From Prauserella alba (GTDB lineage Bacteria > Actinomycetota > Actinomycetes > Mycobacteriales > Pseudonocardiaceae): a stretch of 64,000 bases of DNA. Below are positions 43,407 to 51,315 of this stretch, piece by piece (positions within the stretch are counted from its first letter, which is position 1; the number at the start of each line of letters is the position of its first letter). Made by a program: the position numbers and the translations under genes. Under the pieces are notes generated by a model. It ran no database searches. It was given only the letters and a program-made list of their open reading frames with translations, and was not told the origin of the DNA. Where the stretch lies: positions 248,001 to 312,000 of the forward strand of contig NZ_JAMTCH010000007.1 of the NCBI RefSeq assembly GCF_024171735.1. Direction: 5' to 3'.

Positions 43407-43996
43407 GCGGGATCCTCCTCGGAGTCGGGGCCGGACGCGGCGCGCTGTGAGTCGAGCAGTTCGTCGACCGACGCGGTGCCGTGAGCGTAGCGGCGGGCGA
43501 TCTCGGCGTTGAACGTGTCGACGACTGCCTGCACTTCCCGTCTGCGCTGCGACACCGAGCCCTCCTGCTGCCGGTACGAGTCGAGCGTGTCGGTGAGCTG
43601 GTCGTCGGACAGCGACACCACGTCCGACAGGTTCGCGTCACCGACCAGCGCCTCTGCTGCGCGCCGGTACTCGCCCGCGCGGGTCGGCTCGAGCGTCTGG
43701 TGCCTGCCCGAACCGGTCGCGGGCCCGAGCGCGTTGTCGGCCAGGATCGCGGTGAGCCGGGCGACGACGTCCTCGTCGCCCTGGTCGTCCGAACTCCGCC
43801 GCAGCTGCTCGGCCTTGACGATGTCGATGCGGGCGTGCAGCAGTCTGCGCAGGTAGGAGAGGTCGGTCTCCTCCTGGGCGGCCTCGTCGCGCCGCTCCCG
43901 CAACGTCGGCAACGGCAGCGCCTCGGGTTCGCTCGCGTAACCGGGCGCGAGGACACGGTCGATGCGACGTCGCCCGCCGGGCCGGACTTCGATCAC
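43403..43996 (-). CDS. rsiG: RsiG-type c-di-GMP-binding anti-sigma factor
   Basis: A 197-residue helical protein. Two copies of the c-di-GMP-binding pattern E(X)3S(X)2R(X)3Q(X)3D are visible: Glu145, Ser149, Arg152, Gln156, Asp160 is exact, and Glu43, Ser47, Arg50, His54, Asp58 has His for Gln. In Streptomyces, RsiG bound to c-di-GMP holds the sigma factor WhiG inactive and so delays sporulation. No sigma gene is in this window. GTG start at 43996. It overlaps the asparaginase gene by four bases. The region was formerly annotated as aerial mycelium formation protein in related genomes. Confidence 0.85.
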   Translation of the reverse strand: MIEVRPGGRRRIDRVLAPGYASEPEALPLPTLRERRDEAAQEETDLSYLRRLLHARIDIVKAEQLRRSSDDQGDEDVVARLTAILADNALGPATGSGRHQTLEPTRAGEYRRAAEALVGDANLSDVVSLSDDQLTDTLDSYRQQEGSVSQRRREVQAVVDTFNAEIARRYAHGTASVDELLDSQRAASGPDSEEDPA

Positions 43997-44064
43997 GGGT
44001 TCATCCTGCTCTACGTCGTCGATCTGGACCAGAGGCCGGAAACCTCCGGGGTTCGGAGATCATG

Positions 44065-45207
44065 TCACCCTCGCAGCCGCGCGACGGCCTCGCGCCCCGG
44101 GGCCGCGCCCTCCTGGGGCACCGAATCCGGATCGATCGCCGCCTGCGGCCGCTCGTCGCCGGAGCCGGTGAGCAGCTCGGCATCCACCGGCGTGGACCGT
44201 TTGATCAGCGCCAATGCGATCGGGCCGAGCTCGTGGTGCTGGGCGACGCTGCCGACTCGGCCGACGGTGCGGTCGCCGCGCAGCACCGGGTCGCCCGTCT
44301 CGGGGTAGACCTCCATCGACCCGTCCAGGTGCAGCAGCAGCATGTTGCGCGGGGGCCTGCCGACGTTGAACACCTTGGCGACGGTTTCCTGCCCGCGGTA
44401 GCAGCCCTTCGCGACGTGGGCCGCCGACCCGATCCAGCCGACCTCGTGCGGGATGGTGCGGTCGTCGGTGTCGACGCCCACCCGCGGTTGCTGCGATTCG
44501 ACACGGAGCGCGTCGAACGCCCACGAGCCGGCGGGCCGCGCGCCCGCGTCGGTGAGGCGCTTCCAGACGTCGACGAGGTCGGCGCGCGGGACGAGCAGGT
44601 CGATGGCGCCCGGTCGCGGCCACGGCATGCGGCGTGCGAACCCGCCGCCGGGCAGCGGGGTGATCGCGTACGGCTCGGCGGGCAGTTCCACGGGCGTGTC
44701 GCCGCCGAGCGCGGTCAGCGTCTCCTCGGCGTCCGGCCCGAGCAGTGTCAGCAGGGCGTACTCGCCGGTCGCGTCGTGAATGTCGACGTCGGACCAGAAC
44801 TTCATGGCTTGCAGGTAGTCGATCAGGGTCTGCTTGCCGCCGTTCGGCATGGCGCTCGTGGCGTGCGAATCCGGGTCGGTGTCGAGGTGTACGACGTCGC
44901 CGGTGTAGCCGACGACCATGTGCGCGTCGATGTGACCGTGGGCGTCGAGCACTAGCGCCTCGGTGCCGGTGTCGGCGGGCAGTTCGGACACGTGCTGCGA
45001 CAGCACGAGGTGCAGCCACGACAGCCGTTCCGGGCCTCCGACGGTGATCACGTGCCGGTGCGACCGGTCGACGACCGCCGCGCCGCGCGCGGCGGTGCGC
45101 TGTTCGGCGAACGGATCACCCCAGTGCCACGGCACGCCTGCCTCGGGGTGGTCGTCGGGTGCTGCGACGGCGCCGGGCAGTTCGGACAGGGGCGAGGAGT
45201 ACGTCAT
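44065..45207 (-). CDS. ygfZ: Folate-binding Fe-S maturation protein YgfZ
   Basis: A 380-residue GcvT-like protein used in iron-sulfur cluster enzyme maturation. The defining motif KGCYRGQE lies at 267-274, and the folate-binding fold is evident from RSHRHVITVGGPE and WLHLVLSQHVSELP. This is the counterpart of Rv0811c, which sits in the same order beside the class IV aminotransferase in Mycobacterium. It is divergent from that gene with a 72-bp gap. Confidence 0.92.
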   Translation of the reverse strand: MTYSSPLSELPGAVAAPDDHPEAGVPWHWGDPFAEQRTAARGAAVVDRSHRHVITVGGPERLSWLHLVLSQHVSELPADTGTEALVLDAHGHIDAHMVVGYTGDVVHLDTDPDSHATSAMPNGGKQTLIDYLQAMKFWSDVDIHDATGEYALLTLLGPDAEETLTALGGDTPVELPAEPYAITPLPGGGFARRMPWPRPGAIDLLVPRADLVDVWKRLTDAGARPAGSWAFDALRVESQQPRVGVDTDDRTIPHEVGWIGSAAHVAKGCYRGQETVAKVFNVGRPPRNMLLLHLDGSMEVYPETGDPVLRGDRTVGRVGSVAQHHELGPIALALIKRSTPVDAELLTGSGDERPQAAIDPDSVPQEGAAPGREAVARLRG

Positions 45208-45279
45208 ACCGCGATCGTATGTCGGAGTCCGGGCCGACGGCCGGAAGCGTGCGCCGCGCCGCTGGGTACGGTGAACGCC

Positions 45280-46134
45280 ATGCGCGTCCTCGCTTTCCTA
45301 GACGGAACCTTCGCCGACCCCGACCAGGCTCACATCCGTGTCGACGACCTGGGGCTGGTGCGTGGCGACGGCATCTTCGAAACGATCCTCGTGACGAACG
45401 GGGTGCCGCGTGAGCTGGACGCGCACCTGGACCGCTTCGCGAGGTCGGCGGCGAAGATGGACATGGTGCCGCCGGACCGCGAGGCGTGGGAGCGCGTGAT
45501 CCGCCTCGTCATCGACAACTGGCCCGCCGACGTCGAGCTCGCGCTGAAGATCGTGCTGACCCGCGGCGTCGACGGCGATCCCGACGAGAAGCCGACGGCG
45601 TTCGCGTACGGCACCGACATCGCCGAGTCGACGAAGAAGGCGCGGCGTGACGGGATCGGCGTGGTGACGCTGAACCGCGGGTTCGAGGCCGACCTGATGG
45701 AGCGCGCGCCGTGGCTGCTGCTCGGCGCGAAGACGCTGTCGTACTCGGTGAACATGGCGGCGCTGCGGGAGGCGCGTCGCCGCGGAGCCGAGGACGTGAT
45801 CTTCACCAGCACCGAGGGCTACGTGCTCGAAGGTCCGACGTCGAACGTCGTCCTCGCGCGCGGCGGGACGCTGTACACGCCGCCGCCGACGAACGGCATC
45901 CTCCCCGGTACGACCCAGGGCGACGTGTTCCGTGCGGCGGAGCGGGCCGGTTGGAAGACCGAGGTGACGCAGCTCAAGGTCGACGAACTCGCCGGCGGGG
46001 ACGCGCTGATGCTGGCTTCGTCGGTGCGCAAGCTGACGCGGGTGCACACGCTCGACGACGTCCGCCTGGCCGACGATCCCGCCGTGGCGATCCACGCCGA
46101 ACTGGCGACGGCCTACGACGCGCAGTACGAGTAA
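45280..46134 (+). CDS. Class IV PLP aminotransferase (4-amino-4-deoxychorismate lyase / D-amino acid transaminase type)
   Basis: A 284-residue fold-type IV enzyme. Lys151 in GAKTLSYSVNM forms the PLP Schiff base, and Glu184 in YVLEGPTSNVVL binds the cofactor nitrogen. The N-terminus has GLVRGDGIFETI. The mycobacterial counterpart Rv0812 has been linked to aminodeoxychorismate lyase (folate) and D-amino acid transaminase activities. Placement opposite ygfZ, a folate-dependent protein, is consistent with a folate role. The ATG at 45280 is used; GTG at 45271 is possible. Confidence 0.9.
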   Translation: MRVLAFLDGTFADPDQAHIRVDDLGLVRGDGIFETILVTNGVPRELDAHLDRFARSAAKMDMVPPDREAWERVIRLVIDNWPADVELALKIVLTRGVDGDPDEKPTAFAYGTDIAESTKKARRDGIGVVTLNRGFEADLMERAPWLLLGAKTLSYSVNMAALREARRRGAEDVIFTSTEGYVLEGPTSNVVLARGGTLYTPPPTNGILPGTTQGDVFRAAERAGWKTEVTQLKVDELAGGDALMLASSVRKLTRVHTLDDVRLADDPAVAIHAELATAYDAQYE

Positions 46135-46215
46135 GCCCCTCGCCCACCTGTGCCTTCTTGTGACGCAAGTGGGCGGCCACGACCACGCTGAGTGATTAGT
46201 CGGGCTGAGGAAGAA

Positions 46216-46270
46216 TGCCCCCAAGGGCACCCTGGTGGCGTTGAGTGCCCCCAAGGTGCCCTTGGGGGCA
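46216..46270. repeat. Palindromic intergenic repeat between convergent genes
   Basis: A 55-bp element: the outer 16 bp of the arms, TGCCCCCAAGGGCACC and GGTGCCCTTGGGGGCA, pair perfectly, with a nearly paired inner stem and loop GTTGAGT. It lies between the ends of the aminotransferase and nitrobindin genes. Its right arm is identical to the half copy at 376-414. Confidence 0.9.
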
Positions 46271-46323
46271 CCTTCGGCCGCGCGGGGGTTGGGCTGGACG
46301 GGTGTCGCTCGTGGGTGTGACAG

Positions 46324-46944
46324 TCAGCCGACGACGCGTTCGAGGACCAGGGAGACGTGCGGGGTCTTGGGGTGGCCCATCATGGCGCGTTCCTCGACGT
46401 AGCCGAGTTTGCCGCTGCCGTCGGGCATGATCCCGTAGAGCCGTTCGGCCGCCGTGACCTCCTTGGCGGTCTGCGACCGTACGACGGCGTCGGTCGCGAG
46501 CTGCCACGCCGACTGCCCGCGGGTGTTGCCGTAGAAGAGCTCGATGATCCCCGAGGAGTGGGACAGCACGAGTTCGATCGTGTCGTCGGCCTGCGGGCGC
46601 CAGAATCCCGTTTCGCGCGCGGCCGGCCGGATGATGTTGCCCTCGGCGTCGAGCAGCCAGGACCGCGCCTCGTGGTAGAGGAACGGGCGGCCGTCGTGGG
46701 CGATGGTGAGTTGCTGCGCGACGCGCGCGGGCTCGTCCATCGTCGGGTAGTTGACCTCACCCTCGCCGCGCCACACGCCGATCAGCGGCAGCAGTGCCAG
46801 GCATGCGTCGTTGAGGTCGGCGCCCTCGCGCAGGTTGGCCGTGTCGCCGGGGATCGGCAGATCCTCCAGCTGCGGAAGGTTGCGGTGGGCCGTCTTCTCA
46901 GCGCGTTGCGCTGCGGCCTCGATGGCCTCGTCGCCGCTCGACAT
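46324..46944 (-). CDS. Nitrobindin-like heme protein (FABP-like, Rv0813c type)
   Basis: A 206-residue beta-barrel protein of the DUF1794/THAP4-C-terminal group. GVWRGEGEVNYP (56-67) is the family hallmark, with RPFLYHEARSW and a C-terminal GHPKTPHVSLVLER holding the probable heme-ligand His191 or His196. Nitrobindins bind ferric heme and NO and can isomerise peroxynitrite. The first ~45 residues are a helical extension. Position matches Rv0813c next to Rv0812. Confidence 0.9.
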   Translation of the reverse strand: MSSGDEAIEAAAQRAEKTAHRNLPQLEDLPIPGDTANLREGADLNDACLALLPLIGVWRGEGEVNYPTMDEPARVAQQLTIAHDGRPFLYHEARSWLLDAEGNIIRPAARETGFWRPQADDTIELVLSHSSGIIELFYGNTRGQSAWQLATDAVVRSQTAKEVTAAERLYGIMPDGSGKLGYVEERAMMGHPKTPHVSLVLERVVG

Positions 46945-47012
46945 CGGAGGTAAGCCTTACTCAGCGTTGGTGACGGGTGCTGGCGGTGCTGTCGCTGACG
47001 GACTGCGTCGGT

Positions 47013-47108
47013 TCAGCTGTCGGTGTACAGCCGGTAGACGACGTAGCCCGCGAACCACATCGAGGCGACGATGGCCAGGATCAGCAGCGTCGTAAACAGA
47101 ATCTCCAC
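47013..47108 (-). CDS. 31-residue single-helix membrane protein
   Basis: A GTG-started frame of 31 codons, too short for most gene finders: VEILFTTLLILAIVASM, then WFAGYVVYRLYTDS. It is one hydrophobic helix ending in an aromatic and basic patch, the normal shape of a small membrane protein. Codon third positions are GC-rich as in real genes here. It is 68 bp upstream of the nitrobindin gene and on the same strand. No clear ribosome-binding site is present, which lowers confidence. Function unknown. Confidence 0.6.
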   Translation of the reverse strand: MEILFTTLLILAIVASMWFAGYVVYRLYTDS

Positions 47109-47475
47109 GCGCGGAAGGATAGCGCCCACGCCCCGCTTCGCCCGAGCGCAGGTGTCGCCTCGTGAGCATGGTCACCGGTCCGGGCGAGCGGTCCGACGGT
47201 TGTCGTCGGCCGCGGCGCCCGTCCGTGGCCACGCCTGCGCTTCCCGGCGCGCGTCCTCGTGACAGCGGCTCCGTTCCCGGTGTTCAGCCCTGCCGACGTC
47301 CGCGGCGCCCCGGCCGGCGGCAGCGCCACCCGTGCCCGCGGTCATCCGTGCCACGGGCCCCCGTGGCGTGGCCAGGTCCCCTGCGGCCGGCCTGGACGGC
47401 GCTGGTCTCCCCACCAGTTATCGGATAAATTGTCCACTCATCATACAAGTCGACCGTCGAGGTGAGGGACGCTCT
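47109..47475. other. 367-bp region upstream of the dehydratase gene
   Basis: No credible gene is present; frames on both strands are Arg/Pro/Ala-rich and lack family features. Only the last 60 bp, which are AT-rich, look functional and carry the operator candidates listed at 47418. Confidence 0.5.
47418..47448. promoter_or_regulatory. Candidate GntR/FCD operators upstream of the dehydratase
   Basis: Two elements lie in an AT-rich patch 30-60 bp before the dehydratase ATG: the palindrome TTATCGGATAA (47418-47428) and TTGT...ACAA arms (47430-47433 and 47445-47448) enclosing TCAT. FCD-type GntR regulators typically bind TTGT-ATGAT-like half sites, and a regulator of that type is encoded immediately downstream at 48623. 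Confidence 0.45.
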
Positions 47476-48600
47476 ATGCCCGCCGATTCGATCCGCAGCA
47501 TCACGCTTTCCCACGTCGTTCTGCCGCTGGGCAACCCGGTCAGCGACGCCAAGGTCCTCACCGGCCGGCAGAAGCCGTTGACCGAGACCGTCCTGCTCTT
47601 CGTGGAGGTCGCCACCGAGCAGGGATGTCAGGGCATGGGGTTCTCCTACTCCAAGCGCGCGGGCGGAAAGGCGCAGTACGCGCACCTGAAGGAGGTGGCG
47701 GACGTCGCCATCGGTCAGGACCCGGCGGACATCGCGAAGATCCACGAATCCCTGCTGTGGGCCGGTGCCTCCGTGGGCCGCGCGGGTGTGGCGACCCAGG
47801 CAGTCGCCGCGCTCGACGTGGCCCTGTGGGACCTCAAGGCCCGCAGGGCCGGCCTTCCGCTCGCCAAACTGCTCGGGGCCCACCGCGACTCGTGCCGCGT
47901 CTACAACACCTCGGGCGGATTCCTTCAGGCTTCGGTGGCGGAGATCAAGGAGAAGGCGAGCGGCGCGCTGGAAACCGGCATCGGCGGGATCAAGATCAAG
48001 GTCGGCCAGCCCGACTGGCGTACCGATCTCGAACGGGTGGCCGCGTTGCGCGATCACCTGGGCGACACCCCGCTCATGGTCGACGCCAACCAGCAGTGGG
48101 ACCGCGCCCGTGCCCGCCGGATGTGCCGTGAGCTCGAGCCGTTCGACCTGGTCTGGATCGAAGAGCCGCTCGATGCCTGGGACGCCACCGGGCATGCCGA
48201 CCTCTCGCGGACCTTCGACACCCCGATCGCGACCGGCGAGATGCTCACGTCGGTGCCCGAGCACATGGCGCTGTTGGATGCGGGCTATCGAGGCATCGTC
48301 CAGCCGGACGCGCCGCGGATCGGCGGCATCACGCCCTTCCTCAGGTTCGCCACCCTCGCCTCGTACGCGGGCCTCGCGCTGGCACCCCACTTCGCCATGG
48401 AGATCCACCTCCATCTCGCGGCGGCCTACCCGACCGAGCCCTGGGTGGAGCACTTCGAGTGGCTGAACCCGCTCTTCGAGGAGCGCATCGACATCCACGA
48501 CGGCCGGATGTGGGTCCCCGATCGCGCCGGCCTCGGCTTCACTCTCAGCGACCGGATGCGCGCACTCACCGTCGAGACCGCCACTTTCCCCTCGGCCTGA
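47476..48600 (+). CDS. Enolase-superfamily dehydratase, galactarate/talarate dehydratase-like
   Basis: A 374-residue mandelate-racemase-subgroup enzyme. The Lys pair is IKIKVG (Lys173, Lys175); the metal ligands are Asp203 (VDANQQW), Glu229 (IEEPL) and Glu255 (TGEML); Asp278 and His305 form the second acid-base pair. GFSYSKRAGGKAQYAH (55-70) resembles the 20s loop region of L-talarate/galactarate dehydratases. It should dehydrate an acid sugar to a 2-keto-3-deoxy acid. The ATG at 47476 follows GGTGAGGGA. It is 22 bp upstream of its likely regulator. Confidence 0.85.
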   Translation: MPADSIRSITLSHVVLPLGNPVSDAKVLTGRQKPLTETVLLFVEVATEQGCQGMGFSYSKRAGGKAQYAHLKEVADVAIGQDPADIAKIHESLLWAGASVGRAGVATQAVAALDVALWDLKARRAGLPLAKLLGAHRDSCRVYNTSGGFLQASVAEIKEKASGALETGIGGIKIKVGQPDWRTDLERVAALRDHLGDTPLMVDANQQWDRARARRMCRELEPFDLVWIEEPLDAWDATGHADLSRTFDTPIATGEMLTSVPEHMALLDAGYRGIVQPDAPRIGGITPFLRFATLASYAGLALAPHFAMEIHLHLAAAYPTEPWVEHFEWLNPLFEERIDIHDGRMWVPDRAGLGFTLSDRMRALTVETATFPSA

Positions 48601-48622
48601 GACCGGAGGGAATGATGCGGCC

Positions 48623-49297
48623 ATGACGACGACCCTGTCCCAACGCGTGGTCTCCGGCCTGAAGGACCGGATCCTGACCGGTGAGCTGCCTCCCGGGTCC
48701 CAGCTGCCCTCGGAGAACCAGCTGATCGAGAAGTACGACGTCTCGCGCACGGTCGTTCGCGAAGCGGTGACGCGGTTACGGGCCGAGGGGCTCGTCGAGA
48801 CGTTCCAGGGCAGGGGCTCGTTCGTGCTGGCTGTCCCGGAACCGTCGTCGTTCACGGTCGAGTCCTCGGCGATCCGCAGCCATCACGACGTGCTCGCCAT
48901 GATCGATTTCCGGATCGGGGTCGAGAGCGAGGCGGTCGCCCTCGCCGCCCGGAACCACACGGACGCCGACGCCGAGGCGATCGCCTCGGCCCTGGGGGCG
49001 TTGACCAGCGCCGGACACGAGGGCGCCGTGGAAGCCGATTTCGACTTCCACGGCGCGTTGGCCCGTGCGAGCGGCAATCACTTCTACATCGACCTGCTCG
49101 AATCGCTGGGTCCGATGATGATCATGCTGCCTCGCATCCGGCTCGGCGACGACTACTCGATGACCGACGCCGTCCACGTCGAGCGGGTGCAGCGCGAGCA
49201 CGAGAACATCGCCGCCGCCGTGCTGGCCGGTGACGCAGAGGCGGCCCGGGCGGCGATGCGCGTCCATCTGAGCAACACCCGGCGCCGCCTCGGCTGA
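48623..49297 (+). CDS. GntR-family regulator, FCD (FadR) subgroup
   Basis: A 224-residue regulator. The winged helix is at 1-70 (RILTGELPPGSQLPSENQLI, SRTVVREAVTRLRAEGLV). The all-helical FCD domain (about 85-222) carries the metal-site residues in DFRIGVES, DFDFHGALARASGN and HxxI-type positions. Such regulators respond to organic acids or sugar acids. It is the second gene after the dehydratase and convergent with tctA, with a 15-bp gap, so it could control both. Confidence 0.92.
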   Translation: MTTTLSQRVVSGLKDRILTGELPPGSQLPSENQLIEKYDVSRTVVREAVTRLRAEGLVETFQGRGSFVLAVPEPSSFTVESSAIRSHHDVLAMIDFRIGVESEAVALAARNHTDADAEAIASALGALTSAGHEGAVEADFDFHGALARASGNHFYIDLLESLGPMMIMLPRIRLGDDYSMTDAVHVERVQREHENIAAAVLAGDAEAARAAMRVHLSNTRRRLG

Positions 49298-49312
49298 GCA
49301 CCCACGTCGCAC

Positions 49313-50848
49313 TCAGTTGGCCCCGGCACTCGCAGCTTCCGCCGTCTCCGCGGCCTCGGCCTTCTTCTTCCTCCGGTTGCTCCTGACCCCGAAGACGACG
49401 GATCCGATGATCAGCGCCCAGATCACCCAGCTGATCGGCCCCTTGGTGAAGAAGACCAGCATGTCGCCGCTGCTGGCCTGCATGCTGTCGAGGAAGTTGG
49501 ACTCGAGCGACGGGCCGAGGATGAACCCGATGAGGAACGTCGTGATCTGGATCCCGATCTTCATGAAGATGAAGCCCAGGACGCCGAAGATCAGCGCCGT
49601 CCACACGTCGAACATCACGCCGTTGTTGATGGCGTAGGAGCCGAGCACGCACATCACGAGGATGATCGGGTACAGCACGTACTTCGGGATCTCGACGACC
49701 CGGGCGAAGTAGCGGATCGACGTGAACATCATCAAGAACATGACGACGTTCGCGATGAGCAGCGCGATGATGATGCCCGACCACAGGTCCGGGTTGTCCG
49801 TGATGAACAGCGGCCCCACGTGGATGCCCTGCAGCACGAACGCTCCCAGCAGTACCGCGGTCGTGCTGTCACCGGGGATCCCGAGGGACAGCAGTGGCAC
49901 CAGCGCGCCACCGGTCAGGCCGTTGTTGGACGCCTCGCTGGCGATGACCCCCTCGGGAGCGCCCTTGCCGAGCTTGTCCGGCTTCTTGGAGAAGTTCTTC
50001 GTCTGGGTGTAGGACATCAGCGACGCGGCGCTGCCACCGACCCCGGGGAGGATTCCGAGGAACGTGCCGATGAACGAGGAGCGGACCGTGTTGACGCCCT
50101 GCCCCTTGAACACGCTGAACTTGAACTTCGCCTCGTCGCTGCCCTTGGACTTCGCGAGCTTGACCTTCTTGCCTGCGGCATCCTTGAGACCGAGTTCGGA
50201 GTTGCGCAGGATCTCCGCGATACCGAACAGGCCGATCAGCACCGGCAGGAGCGAGAAGCCGTCGTAGAGCTGGTCCTCGAGGAAGCCGGGCGTGAGCCGG
50301 AGTTCGTTGTTCATGGGGAACACGCCGACCAGGCTCAGGAAGACTCCCAGCAGCGCGCTGAAGATCCCGATCAGGAGGCTCTTCTCCGAGATCGACGCGA
50401 TGATCGTCAGTGCGAAGAGGATGATCAGGAACTTCTCGACGGGCCCGAACTCGATGGCCACCCCGCTCAGTACCGGGGCGAAGAAGTACAGCACGAGCAG
50501 GCTGATGACGCCTCCGATGAGGGAGGCGACGATGCCGATCTTCAGGGCCTTCTCCGCGAACCCCTGCTGTGCCATCGGATACGCGTCGAACGTGGTGGCC
50601 ACCGACGAAGGGGTGCCGGGGAGCTTGAGCAGCGCCGCCGGCACCATCCCGCCGCTGATCCCTCCGACATAGAGCCCGATCAGCAGGGCAAGGCCCTCGG
50701 AGAGATCCATGGCGAAGGTCAGCGGCAGGAACACGGCGACGGCCATGGTGGCCGTCAGGCCGGGGATCGACCCGAAGACGATCCCCACCAGGACGCCGAA
50801 TGTCACGAGCAGGAACGTCATGGGCGAGAGAAGTGCCAAGACATCCAC
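49313..50848 (-). CDS. tctA: Tripartite tricarboxylate transporter, large membrane subunit TctA
   Basis: A 511-residue polytopic membrane protein. SIPGLTATMAVAVFLPLTF (28-46) and the second repeat GxxxGxLPGVGGSAASLMSY near 260 are the TctA signatures. It forms the ion-coupled channel of the TTT importer with TctB. The last 25 residues are basic then Ala/Glu-rich and cytoplasmic. GTG start at 50848, 12 bp after the tctB stop. Confidence 0.94.
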   Translation of the reverse strand: MDVLALLSPMTFLLVTFGVLVGIVFGSIPGLTATMAVAVFLPLTFAMDLSEGLALLIGLYVGGISGGMVPAALLKLPGTPSSVATTFDAYPMAQQGFAEKALKIGIVASLIGGVISLLVLYFFAPVLSGVAIEFGPVEKFLIILFALTIIASISEKSLLIGIFSALLGVFLSLVGVFPMNNELRLTPGFLEDQLYDGFSLLPVLIGLFGIAEILRNSELGLKDAAGKKVKLAKSKGSDEAKFKFSVFKGQGVNTVRSSFIGTFLGILPGVGGSAASLMSYTQTKNFSKKPDKLGKGAPEGVIASEASNNGLTGGALVPLLSLGIPGDSTTAVLLGAFVLQGIHVGPLFITDNPDLWSGIIIALLIANVVMFLMMFTSIRYFARVVEIPKYVLYPIILVMCVLGSYAINNGVMFDVWTALIFGVLGFIFMKIGIQITTFLIGFILGPSLESNFLDSMQASSGDMLVFFTKGPISWVIWALIIGSVVFGVRSNRRKKKAEAAETAEAASAGAN

Positions 50849-50860
50849 GAGTGAACCCCC

Positions 50861-51268
50861 TTACGGAAGGGTGATGTCGAACAGCTGGCCGAAGACCAGC
50901 CAGATGGCCAAGGGAGTACAGACGGCGCTCACCGCGATTCCGGCCAGCACTCGCTTGTCCTTCGTCGGCTTGAACACCAGCGAGATGGCGACGACGAACA
51001 GGATGCTCGACAGCAGGAACCCCAGGAGGTTCAGGACGAGGACGTAGGCGAACAGGCACGCCAGCGTTCCGAACAGCTTCTTCCGGTCGAACCCTTCGTC
51101 GAAGAAGCGGAAGCTGAGCCGCGAGTCCTGGGGACCGCTTCCGAGTCTCGTGACCAACGACTTGATGCCGATGATCACCAGGAGTGCGGCGAGGATCGTC
51201 CCGATCGCGACGGGGAACACGAGGTGGTAGTCGCTGAATGCGACGTCCAGCGTGAAGAAGTCACTCAT
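50861..51268 (-). CDS. tctB: Tripartite tricarboxylate transporter, small membrane subunit TctB
   Basis: A 135-residue protein with four membrane helices (about 15-37, 62-80, 82-100 and 107-130), the normal TctB size and topology. TctB proteins are poorly conserved, so the call rests on size, topology and its place between tctC and tctA. Confidence 0.9.
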   Translation of the reverse strand: MSDFFTLDVAFSDYHLVFPVAIGTILAALLVIIGIKSLVTRLGSGPQDSRLSFRFFDEGFDRKKLFGTLACLFAYVLVLNLLGFLLSSILFVVAISLVFKPTKDKRVLAGIAVSAVCTPLAIWLVFGQLFDITLP

Positions 51269-51315
51269 GTGGGTCCTGTTTCAATCCCTGTGGTCCGACC
51301 GCGGCTCGGCGGGGA

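Noticed and set aside
36423-46270. CRISPR-like repeats
   Set aside because: The repeat copies are thousands of bases apart, are themselves palindromic and have no spacer arrays or cas genes.
47172-47414. Overlapping frames on both strands upstream of the dehydratase
   Set aside because: All are Arg/Pro/Ala-rich without domains; the region is better read as non-coding.
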